A stretch of 64,000 nucleotides of DNA. Source: Mucilaginibacter empetricola (lineage in GTDB: Bacteria; Bacteroidota; Bacteroidia; Sphingobacteriales; Sphingobacteriaceae). Shown piece after piece: positions 16,388 to 24,384 of this stretch. Each line of letters starts with the position of its first letter. Position 1 is the first letter of the stretch. The translations under genes were made by a program, and so were the position numbers. Location: the NCBI RefSeq assembly GCF_024808665.1, contig NZ_JANUBZ010000017.1, positions 25,967 to 89,966 of the forward strand, given 5' to 3'. The notes below the pieces were generated by a model. It searched no databases. It was not told the DNA's origin and saw nothing but the letters and a program-made list of their open reading frames with translations.

Positions 16388-17485
16388 ATGAACTGGAAAT
16401 TCCTGTCCAAAAAGAAAACCGATAGCGCTAAACCAAAAAAATCAAAAACCCGCGAGTGGGTTGATGCTCTTGTTTTTGCCGCTGTAGCTGCTACCATTAT
16501 CCGCGGCCTGTTGTTTTCGGCTTATGCTATCCCTTCCGGGTCAATGGAAGGTACCGAGCTTACCGGCGATTATTTGTTTGTAAGCAAGTTTGCATACGGA
16601 CCAAGGATGCCTATCACCCCTCTGTCTATTCCATTTATGGAACCGGTGGTGCATGGTATTAAAACCTATATCAGCTCCTTACAGCTTCCCTATTTTCGTT
16701 TGCCTGGATTATCGGACCCTAAAAAAGGTGATATTGTAGTATTTAATAAGCCGGAAGAAGCAGATGCCGGTATCCCTGTAGATCAGCGTACCACCCTTAT
16801 AAAACGTTGCCAGGCAGCCCCCGGCGATCTTTTAACTATTGTAAACGCGCAGGTTTACATCAATGGTAAAGCTGCTGTTAATGCACCCAACGCGCAAACG
16901 TCATACACAGTAGTCACTGATGGTCAGGACATTAACCCGCAAATTTTTCAGGACCTGCATATCGAAGTTAGACAACAGTTGGCAATCAATACATACGAAA
17001 TGATTATCCCAAATCAAAACTTGGCTACGCTGAAAGGCTATTCGAACATAAAAAGCATTACCCCGCTGGTGCAACCTGCAGGTGTAGTCGACCCCGAGAT
17101 ATTCCCGCATGATGCCAAATTTAAATGGAACCTGGATAATTTCGGCCCGCTGGTATTACCTAAAAAAGGCTGGACAGTTAAGTTAAATGATTCTACCCTT
17201 ACCCTTTACCGCCGTGCTATTGAGGTTTATGAGCATAACAAGGTACAAACCGAAGGCAAAGACATTTTAATAAATGGCCAAAAAGCCGACAGCTACACCT
17301 TTAAAATGAATTATTACTGGATGATGGGCGATAATCGCCACGATTCCCTCGACTCCCGTTTTTGGGGCTATGTTCCCGAAGACCATATCATCGGCAAAGC
17401 TATAATCACCTGGATGAGCATTGACTCAACCCAGGATGCGTTCCACAAAATACGCTGGAACAGAATTCTTAAACCGATAAATTAA
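16388..17485 (+). CDS. lepB: Signal peptidase I
   Basis: This 365-residue membrane-anchored serine protease removes signal peptides. A basic N-terminus precedes one membrane span (VDALVFAAVAATIIRGLLF). Catalytic Ser52 lies in IPSGSMEGT, catalytic Lys139 in IKRCQAAPGD, and the last conserved box is GDNRHDSLDSRFWGYVPEDH near the C-terminus. The stretch between the Lys box and the last box (about 150-300) is long, as in many Bacteroidota enzymes. Its place between two blocks of phage-type genes is odd; whether it is the main housekeeping copy cannot be judged here. Confidence 0.93.
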   Translation: MNWKFLSKKKTDSAKPKKSKTREWVDALVFAAVAATIIRGLLFSAYAIPSGSMEGTELTGDYLFVSKFAYGPRMPITPLSIPFMEPVVHGIKTYISSLQLPYFRLPGLSDPKKGDIVVFNKPEEADAGIPVDQRTTLIKRCQAAPGDLLTIVNAQVYINGKAAVNAPNAQTSYTVVTDGQDINPQIFQDLHIEVRQQLAINTYEMIIPNQNLATLKGYSNIKSITPLVQPAGVVDPEIFPHDAKFKWNLDNFGPLVLPKKGWTVKLNDSTLTLYRRAIEVYEHNKVQTEGKDILINGQKADSYTFKMNYYWMMGDNRHDSLDSRFWGYVPEDHIIGKAIITWMSIDSTQDAFHKIRWNRILKPIN

Positions 17486-17581
17486 GATATTCAAAAATCT
17501 TTTAGTTAAAGTTTAGTTAGTGAATCTTCAAATCTTTCTCCTTAGGGAGAGGGATTATGAAGATTTTACAATTTACTACAT

Positions 17582-18304
17582 CTACTTAATAAGTAAGGAC
17601 AACAAGACCCCAAGTAATGCCGATGATGCAAAGCTAAACAAGGTGCCTACAAGAATATATTCTGTCTTCTTTTCGGCGTCTTTATCCTTGTCGCCAAAGC
17701 GTAATATAGATTTGGCGGTCATTAAAAAACCAATGGCTGTATATTGATGGGTAAGTACAAAGGTTAGTATTAACGCCCTTTCGCAAATGCCTATCCATTT
17801 GCCTGCGTCGGCCAGCTCATCTGCCGCATCTTTTTTGGTGGTTAGGTTTTTTCGCCATTTCGCCGTAGCTATTCCTATCAGTATACCCAATGGCCAGGTT
17901 ACAAAAACATAGCCGAAAGTAATTATCCAAAAATTATCATTCAGTATGATGTTACATAGCTCTGTACGAACAGCCTCCCATTGATGCTCTGCAAGAAGCC
18001 ATATGAATACGATGACCAAAACATGCATCGCCTGATCTGCCAGGAAGGTATAGATGTTGTCGGGCAGATAAGATTTAACGGCATCGATAATATAATGAGT
18101 AATAAAAATCACGAGCGGTATCCACCAGCAGCCGTATAGTCCCGAAAAAACATAAGCAAACAGTGTAGTAAGAATTACATGCCATATAAGGCTTGTCGAT
18201 TTTATTTTCTTTGCTTTTCTATCATCAACCCATGCTTTGGGTTGCAATACAAAATCAGTAAGTAAATGTGCAATCAACAGGCGTAATAAAAGACTGACAG
18301 ACAT
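17582..18304 (-). CDS. DUF3307 membrane protein
   Basis: This 240-residue protein has about six hydrophobic segments. The N-terminal LLIAHLLTDFVLQPKAWVDD and the following HVILTTLFAY segment are typical of DUF3307 proteins. Function is unknown. It is the second gene of a minus-strand pair with satD (27-base gap), an association known for these families elsewhere, so they probably act together. It is convergent with lepB; a weak inverted repeat TCTCC/GGAGA (17537-17550) lies between them. Confidence 0.8.
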   Translation of the reverse strand: MSVSLLLRLLIAHLLTDFVLQPKAWVDDRKAKKIKSTSLIWHVILTTLFAYVFSGLYGCWWIPLVIFITHYIIDAVKSYLPDNIYTFLADQAMHVLVIVFIWLLAEHQWEAVRTELCNIILNDNFWIITFGYVFVTWPLGILIGIATAKWRKNLTTKKDAADELADAGKWIGICERALILTFVLTHQYTAIGFLMTAKSILRFGDKDKDAEKKTEYILVGTLFSFASSALLGVLLSLLIK

Positions 18305-18331
18305 AGGGTTGTTTTTTGATAGATGTATAAA

Positions 18332-18970
18332 TTACAACTTTTCTATTTCGGAACTAATAAAATTAATACCTTTTTCCACCTCTTTCCAACGGGCAAACCG
18401 CAGGCTATTGGCAACCGCTGGCTGGCTCACATTTAACTTTCCGGCTATTTTAGCCTGTGTGCCATCTACTGTGTTTAATAGATAATAAATGGTTTCAGCC
18501 TGGCTAATGGTCCATTGTTTTATAATCAGGTTAATATACATTAAAATGATTTCGTAGGCGCTGTTTTTTTTCTCGTCGGAGGTTGTTAGTCTGATGATCT
18601 CGTTTTTATCCATCTCATCAAAACTTCGTCCCGAAAGGTGAAACGCCTGTCCGTCAGAATCCAGTACGCTATTACCCTTATAAGCTATTTCGCCAATGCC
18701 AATAGATAGCCGGGTGCCCAGTTGTTCTGTACTTTCCCTGTCCGAGTTTATTTTGAACCAGCATATCAGTTGTATGCATTTTCTTAATACTGTAGCAATA
18801 TCATCCACAATAAATTGGTAACTATCACCACGAAACATGCGGGCATCATTTTCATCGCCCACCATTGTTCTTAAAAGTTGCTCAGTTTCTATAACCAACT
18901 TCTCCCGCTTATGGTTATCTAAAGTGGTAAAGTTTTTTATGTCTCCTGTAACTACAGCGTATGTTTTCAT
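18332..18970 (-). CDS. SatD family protein with C-terminal helix-turn-helix
   Basis: This protein has 212 residues. The N-terminus MKTYAVVTGDIKNFTTLDNH and RMFRGDSYQFIV (about 43-54) are the SatD-type motifs, somewhat like a nucleotide-cyclase/GGDEF-type fold. The C-terminus AKIAGKLNVSQPAVANSLRF (about 173-192) is a clear helix-turn-helix. This makes it a plausible sensor-regulator for itself and the DUF3307 gene downstream. Three 29-base tandem repeats upstream of its start (18996-19082) are the obvious candidate binding sites. The signal sensed is unknown. Confidence 0.8.
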   Translation of the reverse strand: MKTYAVVTGDIKNFTTLDNHKREKLVIETEQLLRTMVGDENDARMFRGDSYQFIVDDIATVLRKCIQLICWFKINSDRESTEQLGTRLSIGIGEIAYKGNSVLDSDGQAFHLSGRSFDEMDKNEIIRLTTSDEKKNSAYEIILMYINLIIKQWTISQAETIYYLLNTVDGTQAKIAGKLNVSQPAVANSLRFARWKEVEKGINFISSEIEKL

Positions 18971-18995
18971 CGGTACCCTATGTTTTAAATACTAT

Positions 18996-19082
18996 TTATA
19001 ACCAAATACAGTTATTAAATACAATTATAATCAAATTAAGTTATAATAGTAAATTATAATCAAATACACTTATAAATATCAG
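18996..19082 (-). promoter_or_regulatory. Three 29-base tandem repeats upstream of satD (iteron-like operator)
   Basis: Copies start at 18996, 19025 and 19054, exactly 29 bases apart. Each begins TTATAA-(C/T)CAAATxxAx and is followed by a second TTAT(A/T)A 16 bases after the first. The first 22 bases are well conserved and the last 7 vary. The array begins 26 bases upstream of the satD start. Autoregulation through the SatD helix-turn-helix is inferred. Confidence 0.65.
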
Positions 19083-19300
19083 AATTTACAGGATTTGAGA
19101 ATTGACAGAATCAAAATTCAGACAAATAATCAACTACTGACAAAACGCTGTCACCACCAAATAAAAAACAAGCACCGATATTTGTATTGTCTGAACCGGA
19201 ATTCATAGAATTTAAGAATTACCAAAATTAAATTTGAAAAATTCCCCAATTCAAAAAATTCGAGTTCAGACCACTGACAAAACAGTGTCACCATTACATA
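19083..19300. repeat. Duplicated AT-rich unit with TGACA-N6-TGTCA palindromes
   Basis: Two diverged copies lie in tandem. Each has GAATTTACAGGATTTGAG/GAATTCATAGAATTTAAG-type words and ends in CACTGACA or CTACTGACA, then 6 bases, then TGTCACCA. The palindromes are at 19138-19153 and 19275-19290, 137 bases apart. The link GTCTGAACCGGAATTCATAG (about 19189-19208) is a string I associate with dispersed intergenic repeats of Bacteroidota (memory, not searched). The unit sits at the junction between host-type genes and the capsid gene block. From 19300 to 19412 nothing further is recognised. Confidence 0.5.
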
Positions 19301-19412
19301 AAACAATTATCCCGACCTTTGATCTATGCCAACCGGCATTAAAAACACAATAGTCCACTAACCCCACTCCGGCAGTTTGCACCTACCAACTTCCGGAATC
19401 TTTTCAAGACAT

Positions 19413-20618
19413 ATGAGTTACAAAATTTATCTATACGATACCGATACGGATTGTATTGGCTCGGGCACCTTATCATCATCTTACATACAAGCACAACTGG
19501 AAATAGCTGCCGGACAGGATGTAGAAGTTCACATCAGCTCTGTTGGCGGCAGCGCTTTTGATGCCATCGCTATTTATGATCTGCTTAAAAAATACCCAGG
19601 CAACGTAATCACTTATGTTGATGCTTTGGCCGCTTCGGCAGCATCAATAGTAGCGATGGGCGGCAAAACGGTAGTAATGAGCAAATACGCACTGCTCATG
19701 ATCCACAAACCGATGGTAGGCACAGGCGGCAATGCCGATGAGCTTTTAAAAGATGTGCAGATGTTGAATATAGTCCAATCGCGCCTGGCACAGATTTATA
19801 TGGACAAAACCGGGTTGGATGGCGTTACTATAAACAACTTAATCAACGCCGTCACTTGGTTATCTGCCGATCAGGCCCTCGATCTGGGTTTTATCGATCA
19901 GGTAGAAGACTACAACGCTACCATCACCAATAGCGCCATCATTAAAAATTATATCAACACAGCACCGGCAGTTTACCAGCGGTGCATCAACAAAATCTTA
20001 ACCCAAAAAAGCAACATGAACATCGAAAACAAAGAACTTATCGATAAAACCGCGTCGGTTTTAGATAAGATTATGAACTTCTTTAAGAAGGTAGTAAACA
20101 AACAAACCATTACCGATAAAGGCGTACTGCATCATGCCGGTGAGCTGGACGAGGGCACCGAAGTTTATAACGACGAAGGCATGGACAGCCCGGCAGCGAG
20201 TGACACTTACACCACAGCCGACGGCAGTAAAGTAGCCGTATCGGGCGGCCAGGTACAAAAGATTATCCCGCTGGCAGCTGATCCTGATGCCGACCCAGAT
20301 GCTGATGATGACGATGATGATGCACCATCAGACAAATTTAAAGCAGGTAAAAAACCAGTGAACGTTCAAAACAAACTGCAATCGGTTAAAGCCAAGCTGC
20401 ATGCACAAAACGCCTTGTTATCAGAAGCTAAACAGGCGTTGGAAGCAGCAAACAGTCGCCTTAAAAAAACAAGAGACGAAGTGAGAAACGAAATCAAGTC
20501 AGACTTTACACCCGAGGGATCAAAACGCAGCAACAAAGCAAAAACAGAGCCCGCTCCATTCTTCGCCCCGCAAACTCCGCTGGCTCAAAATGCAGTTAAA
20601 AAAGCGGTAGCGAAGTAG
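19413..20618 (+). CDS. ClpP-type prohead protease fused to scaffold-like C-terminus
   Basis: This protein has 401 residues from ATG 19413 (an upstream extension of 12 codons lacks support). Residues 1-175 form a ClpP-fold serine protease: the VHISSVGGSAFDAIAIYDLL helix, catalytic Ser75 in ALAASAAS and His98 in LLMIHKPM. Residues about 205-300 form an acidic linker with DPDADPDADDDDDD. Residues about 310-380 are a charged coiled coil (KLQSVKAKLHAQNALLSEAK), as in internal scaffolds that direct capsid assembly and are then digested. It lies directly before the capsid gene, as in HK97-type heads. The catalytic pair is intact. Confidence 0.8.
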   Translation: MSYKIYLYDTDTDCIGSGTLSSSYIQAQLEIAAGQDVEVHISSVGGSAFDAIAIYDLLKKYPGNVITYVDALAASAASIVAMGGKTVVMSKYALLMIHKPMVGTGGNADELLKDVQMLNIVQSRLAQIYMDKTGLDGVTINNLINAVTWLSADQALDLGFIDQVEDYNATITNSAIIKNYINTAPAVYQRCINKILTQKSNMNIENKELIDKTASVLDKIMNFFKKVVNKQTITDKGVLHHAGELDEGTEVYNDEGMDSPAASDTYTTADGSKVAVSGGQVQKIIPLAADPDADPDADDDDDDAPSDKFKAGKKPVNVQNKLQSVKAKLHAQNALLSEAKQALEAANSRLKKTRDEVRNEIKSDFTPEGSKRSNKAKTEPAPFFAPQTPLAQNAVKKAVAK

Positions 20619-20725
20619 TTGATTTAGTGAGTTGTTGATTAGGCGAATAGTTTCTATTCATCATAACAATTTAACTCAATCAACTTAATCCAACTTAATA
20701 AACCCAATCAACTTAAAAACAAAAC
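20619..20725. repeat. Word-type inverted repeat, spacer after protease gene
   Basis: The left side starts one base past the stop with TTGATTTAGTGAGTTGTTGA. The right side has AACTCAATCAACTTAATCC and further CAACTTAA words. The two sides are imperfect complements of permuted units. The next gene's start follows within a few bases. Confidence 0.55.
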
Positions 20726-21934
20726 ATGGCTCAATTTACATTTACAAACAACACCTATGCCGGTGAAGCACTGGCAGGGTTTATGGCAAGCACGCTGCTG
20801 GAAGCTGATTCAGTTAAGCGCGGGCTGCTAACGGTTATTAACGACGTAAAATCGCGCAAGATAATTCTTGATGTTGATGACAACGTAGTACTACAGGATC
20901 CATCGGGCATATTTACCGACCAGGGTACAACTGCCTTACAAAACGAAAGCTACCTTGACCCGGTAGTGTACGAATTTATGAAACAGGAACAGTGGGACAA
21001 TCTGATTCAATCATGGGAGGCCCAAAGCCTTAAACCTGGCGCCTTTATGGATTACGAAGGTGTGGTTGACCTGTCAGACTTTATGGTGCAGCGTTACCTC
21101 ACTAAGCTACAAATAGCCAATGAGCGTTTGTACTGGCTGGGCAAAGGCTCAACTACCGAAGCATCCTTTACAGCTCCGTTTACCGGCTTATTGCCAACTA
21201 TTTCGGCAGCATCGGGCGTTTACAAAGTGGGGCTGGGCAAACCGGCAACTTCAATGGCAGCAACAGCAATAGATAACACAGGCCTGGTAACCGTGTCTGA
21301 TACATCAACCCTTGCCGATGGCGACGTGGTAACCATTACCAACGTTACCGGCAGTATTAAAGATACAACTAACAGCACTGGCGGTATAGCTATTCAGGGT
21401 CAGTCGTACTTTATACAGATAGCCAGCGCCACTTCATTTAAACTGGTACGCAACTATAACGAGATCAATACCCGCAAACCGGCAACTTTTACCGGCACTG
21501 CAACAGCGGCCACCATAAGCTATATTAATGTAAGCAACGTGCTATCAGTATTAGGCAGCGTGTATGCACAGCTTGATCCGGCCGACCGTATCCAGGACGA
21601 TTTTAACTTGCAGATACCTTTACATGTAGGTTACGCATACGCTCAGGCACAGGCCAACAAAGCGCTGAATGTTATTAACGCATTTACGGATCTGAAAAAG
21701 ATGGATTACCTGGGTATTCCACTACAGATCATGAATTACTGGCAGGCCAACACTATTTTAGGCGCCCGCTCATCTAACCTGTTTTTAGGGGTCGATCTTT
21801 TAGGTGATGCTTCCGAACTATCAACCGTTTACATGAAACCTTATACAAACGACGATGTGGTGCGCATGAAAGCCCGTATGAAAGCCGCCGTAAACTTCAA
21901 ATTTGCTAACGAGCTGTTTTATTTATCAGCGTAG
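20726..21934 (+). CDS. Phage major capsid protein
   Basis: This 402-residue protein has the capsid layout: an N-terminal arm (MAQFTFTNNTYAGEALAGFM), EQWDNLIQSWEAQSLKPGAF, and a C-terminal half (LQIPLHVGYAYAQAQANKAL, then DLKKMDYLGIPLQIMNYWQA) ending in FKFANELFYLSA. Residues about 178-258 look like an inserted beta domain (LVTVSDTSTLADGDVVTITN), probably a surface-exposed decoration. It follows the protease/scaffold gene and precedes a possible tube protein. The frame is intact, so capsid-like shells could be made if expressed. The assignment rests on layout and context. Confidence 0.75.
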   Translation: MAQFTFTNNTYAGEALAGFMASTLLEADSVKRGLLTVINDVKSRKIILDVDDNVVLQDPSGIFTDQGTTALQNESYLDPVVYEFMKQEQWDNLIQSWEAQSLKPGAFMDYEGVVDLSDFMVQRYLTKLQIANERLYWLGKGSTTEASFTAPFTGLLPTISAASGVYKVGLGKPATSMAATAIDNTGLVTVSDTSTLADGDVVTITNVTGSIKDTTNSTGGIAIQGQSYFIQIASATSFKLVRNYNEINTRKPATFTGTATAATISYINVSNVLSVLGSVYAQLDPADRIQDDFNLQIPLHVGYAYAQAQANKALNVINAFTDLKKMDYLGIPLQIMNYWQANTILGARSSNLFLGVDLLGDASELSTVYMKPYTNDDVVRMKARMKAAVNFKFANELFYLSA

Positions 21935-22043
21935 TGAACGGTTGATTGGTTGATTAAGTGAATGGTGAAAACGCAACAACTTAATCAACCAAATCCAACC
22001 TTATCAACTTAATTAACACATTTAACTTAATCAACCAATTTAC
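21935..22043. repeat. Word-type inverted repeat, spacer after capsid gene
   Basis: The left arm GGTTGATTGGTTGATTAAGT starts a few bases after the stop. The right part has AACTTAATCAACCAAATCC and two more partial copies, the last CTTAATCAACCAATTT ending eight bases before the next ATG. The arms are strongly complementary (TTGATTAAGT with ACTTAATCAA). Confidence 0.65.
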
Positions 22044-22634
22044 ATGTCAACAATTTATAATAAAATAAATGCGGGCTTCAGTTTAGGAACTGCCTCGCCT
22101 GTTACCGCCGGTATTGAGGATGTGATTTACATCTTTAACCAGGATGATTTCACATTCACTTTTGATACCACCAATCCGCTCATTGTCACTGGCATCACAC
22201 CAGTTGGCACCGCTAATATTTACCAGTTCCAGGGTACTAATAACAGTTTCAATACCAGCTCTAAACTGGCAAAAACATCAGTAGGGCCGCGCTATACTGA
22301 GGAAATTGATTTCAATATCGCAGGTTTTTCTGTCGATATTAAAACGCAGTTAATGGCTATGGGCTATGGCCGCGTATGTGCCATCGCGGTAAACAATTAC
22401 GGTTCAAGCGATTCGGCAGTTGAGTTATTCGGCGCAGTAAACGGTTTAATTTTAACCGATGCCGAACGCAGCGCAGCCGATGAAACGGTAGACGGCGGTT
22501 ACAAGCTAAAACTCACCAATCCCGATAAATTAAGGGAGCCTTATCCACCTCGCGCAGTATCAATTGCCCCAACAAGCGGCACGGCAACCTATGCCAGCAC
22601 CATTGCAGCAATTGAAGCGTTGGTGGCAGCGTAA
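22044..22634 (+). CDS. Phage structural protein, possibly tube- or decoration-like
   Basis: This 196-residue protein is beta-rich throughout. FNIAGFSVDIKTQLMAMGYG followed by RVCAIAVNNYGSSDSAVELF, then a GGYKLKLTN segment, recalls the layout of phage tube or decoration proteins that handle repeated subunits. It lies between capsid and portal genes. I do not recognise a named family; the tube suggestion is only a fold-level guess. If it is a tube protein, no tape measure accompanies it. Confidence 0.55.
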   Translation: MSTIYNKINAGFSLGTASPVTAGIEDVIYIFNQDDFTFTFDTTNPLIVTGITPVGTANIYQFQGTNNSFNTSSKLAKTSVGPRYTEEIDFNIAGFSVDIKTQLMAMGYGRVCAIAVNNYGSSDSAVELFGAVNGLILTDAERSAADETVDGGYKLKLTNPDKLREPYPPRAVSIAPTSGTATYASTIAAIEALVAA

Positions 22635-22715
22635 TTGGTCATTGAATCATTTGGTCATTAGTCATTAATCGGCTAATGGCCAAAATCAGGAATAACAAGT
22701 AAAATTAATGACTCC
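22635..22715. repeat. Word-type repeat, spacer before 22716
   Basis: TTGGTCATTGAATCATTTGG, GTCATTAGTCATTAAT and later TTAATGACT (complement of AGTCATTAA) fill the spacer. The repeated word is GGTCATT or AGTCATT, unlike those of the neighbouring spacers. Confidence 0.55.
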
Positions 22716-22958
22716 ATGAAAAAGAAATTCAAACTCAAACCCGGTATACATCAATTTGCTCCCGGTTCACATGCGGTGCATCATAATGGCAATTTGAGCG
22801 ACGATGAAGCCGAATGGTATCTGGCAAAATATCCGCACATAGCAGCATTGTTTGAGGACGGGGTGAAAAAGGAAATCCCCATCGCTAACAAACCAGAAGC
22901 TTTGGAGACAGAGAAAGCTTCAGCGGCGGATATCTCCGGCCATTTTATAATTCAATAA
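22716..22958 (+). CDS. Small phage-associated protein, unknown function
   Basis: This 80-residue protein starts MKKKFKLKPGIHQFAPGSHA and continues with NLSDDEAEWYLAKYPHIAAL, a short helix pair. The C-terminus is charged. It lies twelve bases before the portal gene on the same strand. Small proteins of this type often accompany head genes in Bacteroidota phages, perhaps as adaptors; function is not known. Confidence 0.55.
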   Translation: MKKKFKLKPGIHQFAPGSHAVHHNGNLSDDEAEWYLAKYPHIAALFEDGVKKEIPIANKPEALETEKASAADISGHFIIQ

Positions 22959-22970
22959 AAACTAAACTTA

Positions 22971-24260
22971 ATGAAAACCTATTTACCACAAATTGAACGC
23001 AGGATACTGGTTAGGCCTAACCAAACTTTCGGCATATTAAATTACGATATGGATAATGCCTATCCGCAGCGTATGCTCGAGTTGGTGGCCGCTTCTCCGA
23101 CTGCCAAGGATTGCTGGAACAAAAGGGCTAAGTTTATTGCAGGCAACGGCTTTGAAGAACCCTGCCTTGGCAAACAGATCATCAATCAAAAAGGACTTAC
23201 GCTGGCTAAATTATTAAAGGCGGTAGCAACTGACAAGGCGCTGTTTACCGGCTTTGGTATTCATGTTAATTATAACGCTAATTTTAAAATAACGGCTGTA
23301 AACTACGTAAAGTTTGAGGATATACGGATGGGTGATACAGATTGCCCGGATACTGCGGATAAATACGCTTTGTACTCCGACTGGGGACGCAAAACATGGA
23401 AAAATATCATGCGAAGCAAAATCACTTTCCTCGACAAATATAATCCTGATGAAAATGTAATTAAACAGCAGGTATTAGCCGCAGGCGGATGGGATAAATA
23501 CAAGGGACAGCTATATTTCTTTAATCCCGAGGTGGATGATTACCCATTAATTGAGGCCGATAGTGTTTGGGAAGATTTTGAGACCGAAGCTGGCATCAAG
23601 GTATTCAATAACCGCGAAGTGACTACCGGTTTTCTACCCTCAACTATGCTCTTCATGCAATCGCGCAGGGAAGAGGCCGATAACAGCAGGCCCGATGAAG
23701 ATCAATACACGTATTCCAATTCGCCATCGCAGTTGGAAAAAGATTTAGGATCGTTCCAGGGAGCAAAAAGTGCTCAAAAGATCATCGTTATTGAATATGA
23801 GGATGAAACGTCAAAACCCGAATTTCAACCCTACTCCATTCAAAACAACGACAAGCTCTTTGAAACCACCGAAAAATCAGTTGAGGCACGCATTATTAAG
23901 GGCTTTTCTATTCCTAAAGAATTAATTAATTCAGAAGGTACATCGGGATTAAGTAACGGTGGCGAAAAGCGCGAGGCCATCCGCGAATTCAATGACAATA
24001 CCGCCCCCGACAGGTTGGAGTTATCAGAAGCTATTGAAGAAATCTTCAGCCACTATTACCTCAACATTAATCCGGCAAATAACTGGAGTATTATTCCTGT
24101 TCCTGCCAATGCCGCAGATGATTTAACAGGTATAAAAGCAGGAGCCAGTATTAACCAATTATTATTGGCAGACATGCCTGCCGAAAACAAAATAGCCACA
24201 CTGGTTTATGTTTACGGCTTTAAAACAAGTGAAGCCGAAGCTATGTGCCTCCAGGCTTAA
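22971..24260 (+). CDS. Phage portal-like protein
   Basis: This 429-residue protein looks like a portal: an N-terminal region (NYDMDNAYPQRMLELVAASP, then KDCWNKRAKFIAGNGFEE) and a helical crown/stem-like C-terminal part (FETTEKSVEARIIKGFSIPK, then LSNGGEKREAIREFNDN). The ring would form the DNA entry vertex of the capsid. It lies after the capsid gene, whereas portals usually precede protease and capsid, so the order is unusual. The frame is intact. Confidence 0.65.
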   Translation: MKTYLPQIERRILVRPNQTFGILNYDMDNAYPQRMLELVAASPTAKDCWNKRAKFIAGNGFEEPCLGKQIINQKGLTLAKLLKAVATDKALFTGFGIHVNYNANFKITAVNYVKFEDIRMGDTDCPDTADKYALYSDWGRKTWKNIMRSKITFLDKYNPDENVIKQQVLAAGGWDKYKGQLYFFNPEVDDYPLIEADSVWEDFETEAGIKVFNNREVTTGFLPSTMLFMQSRREEADNSRPDEDQYTYSNSPSQLEKDLGSFQGAKSAQKIIVIEYEDETSKPEFQPYSIQNNDKLFETTEKSVEARIIKGFSIPKELINSEGTSGLSNGGEKREAIREFNDNTAPDRLELSEAIEEIFSHYYLNINPANNWSIIPVPANAADDLTGIKAGASINQLLLADMPAENKIATLVYVYGFKTSEAEAMCLQA

Positions 24261-24372
24261 AGGTTTCAGGAGTCCATAGTCGATGGACCATAGACCATAG
24301 CTTTTTGAACTTTATTAACCTTCTCTTCAATAACCCAACTATGGACTATCGACTATGGTCTATGGATTTTTT
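24261..24372. repeat. Word-type inverted repeat, spacer after portal gene
   Basis: The left arm (about 24271-24301) is GTCCATAGTCGATGGACC followed by ATAGACCATAG. The right arm (about 24339-24366) is CTATGGACTATCGACTATGG followed by TCTATGG. The arms are near-perfect complements of permuted CCATAG words, with an AT-rich loop. An alternative ATG for the next gene (24355) lies inside the right arm. Confidence 0.7.
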
Positions 24373-24384
24373 ACGCCCAACAAC

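Noticed and set aside
18996..19082. Three 29-base repeats considered as a short CRISPR array
   Set aside because: Copies are directly adjacent with no unique spacers, and there are no cas genes.
24355..24384. Upstream ATG for the DUF6712 gene
   Set aside because: It lies inside the right arm of an inverted repeat, and the 10 added residues do not resemble the family's N-terminus.
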